A DNA stretch of 64,000 bases, taken from Paracoccus aerodenitrificans (GTDB taxonomy: Bacteria > Pseudomonadota > Alphaproteobacteria > Rhodobacterales > Rhodobacteraceae). The first letter of the stretch is position 1. Each line of letters starts with the position of its first letter. Where the stretch lies: NCBI RefSeq assembly GCF_027913215.1, contig NZ_CP115784.1, positions 2,108,001-2,172,000 on the forward strand, read 5' to 3'. Below the pieces are notes generated by a model. The model was not told the DNA's origin. It did no database searches and was given only the letters and a program-made list of their open reading frames with translations. This document shows, one piece after another, positions 63,937 through 64,000 of this stretch. The position numbers and the translations under genes are program-made.

Positions 63937-64000
63937 GTCGTCCCCCTTCAATAAGTTGCGGGCCCACGGCAACAGCTGGCACGCGAGCTGGCTGGTTTTG

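Overview
The window looks like chromosomal DNA of a GC-rich alphaproteobacterium of the Rhodobacteraceae/Paracoccaceae, most like Paracoccus. The reasons are: the F0 ATP synthase order atpI-atpB-atpE-atpF'-atpF with a duplicated b subunit; sdhCDAB; a TakP-type TRAP binding protein; a Rhodobacterales-type pccB/DUF6497/pccA cluster; an alphaproteobacterial direct-repeat LexA box (GAAC-N7-GAAC) in front of lexA; and the group trpC-moaC-moeA-lexA. Most genes are housekeeping or envelope genes packed in short operons, with 1-4 bp start/stop overlaps as the normal arrangement. No prophage, CRISPR array, plasmid origin or rRNA was seen. All statements come from reading the sequence; no database search was run.

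Layout. 1-5.0 kb: membrane hydrolase operon (-), AI-2E/HdeD-like/K+ channel operon (+), nudC (-). 5.1-6.4 kb: a complete IS5-family (IS427-like) element with a frameshifted transposase, an IS3-family 3' remnant and tRNA-Pro(TGG). 6.5-11.5 kb: DUF192 protein, double cold-shock protein and pdxH (-), then fabI, a LysE exporter, gpt and an Ala-rich PRC-barrel protein (+). 11.5-23.7 kb: a rearranged trp region. ppiD-trpE-SDR run left and trpG-trpD-ung run right, with a deacetylase-less YibQ-like gene between them. A tetR/DUF1772 pair separates trpD from trpC-moaC-moeA, and lexA follows with its own operator. 24-27.7 kb: phoH-ybeY-corC-like operon and alr. 27.9-34.3 kb: propionyl-CoA carboxylase, with pccB and pccA separated by DUF6497 and several small envelope or unknown genes.

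34.4-50.7 kb: DUF4174 protein; a possible degenerate cobalamin-riboswitch-like leader before an unknown protein with a HEPN-like Rx4-6H motif; hom; an ABC importer without a binding protein next to an orphan TakP-like protein; rplY with a leader hairpin; a Kef-type antiporter; a 1030-residue fusion with a PilM/GspL-like N-terminus and PilP/GspC-like C-terminus; a SIMPL protein; metY with a strikingly structured leader. 50.9-58.8 kb: hisC-arogenate dehydrogenase, adenosine kinase-nth, an OmpA lipoprotein, the ATP synthase F0 operon and a solo ArsR regulator. 58.8-64 kb: sdhCDAB, with two lipoprotein genes and a glycosyltransferase gene between sdhA and sdhB.

The genes link central metabolism (succinate dehydrogenase, F0 ATPase, propionate entry), amino-acid synthesis (Trp, His, Tyr/Phe, Thr/Met), envelope proteins and DNA repair (ung, nth, lexA). 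The least explained parts are the metY leader, the possible riboswitch with the HEPN-like gene, the PilM/PilP-like fusion, the extra genes inside the sdh and pcc operons, and the truncated YibQ-like protein.
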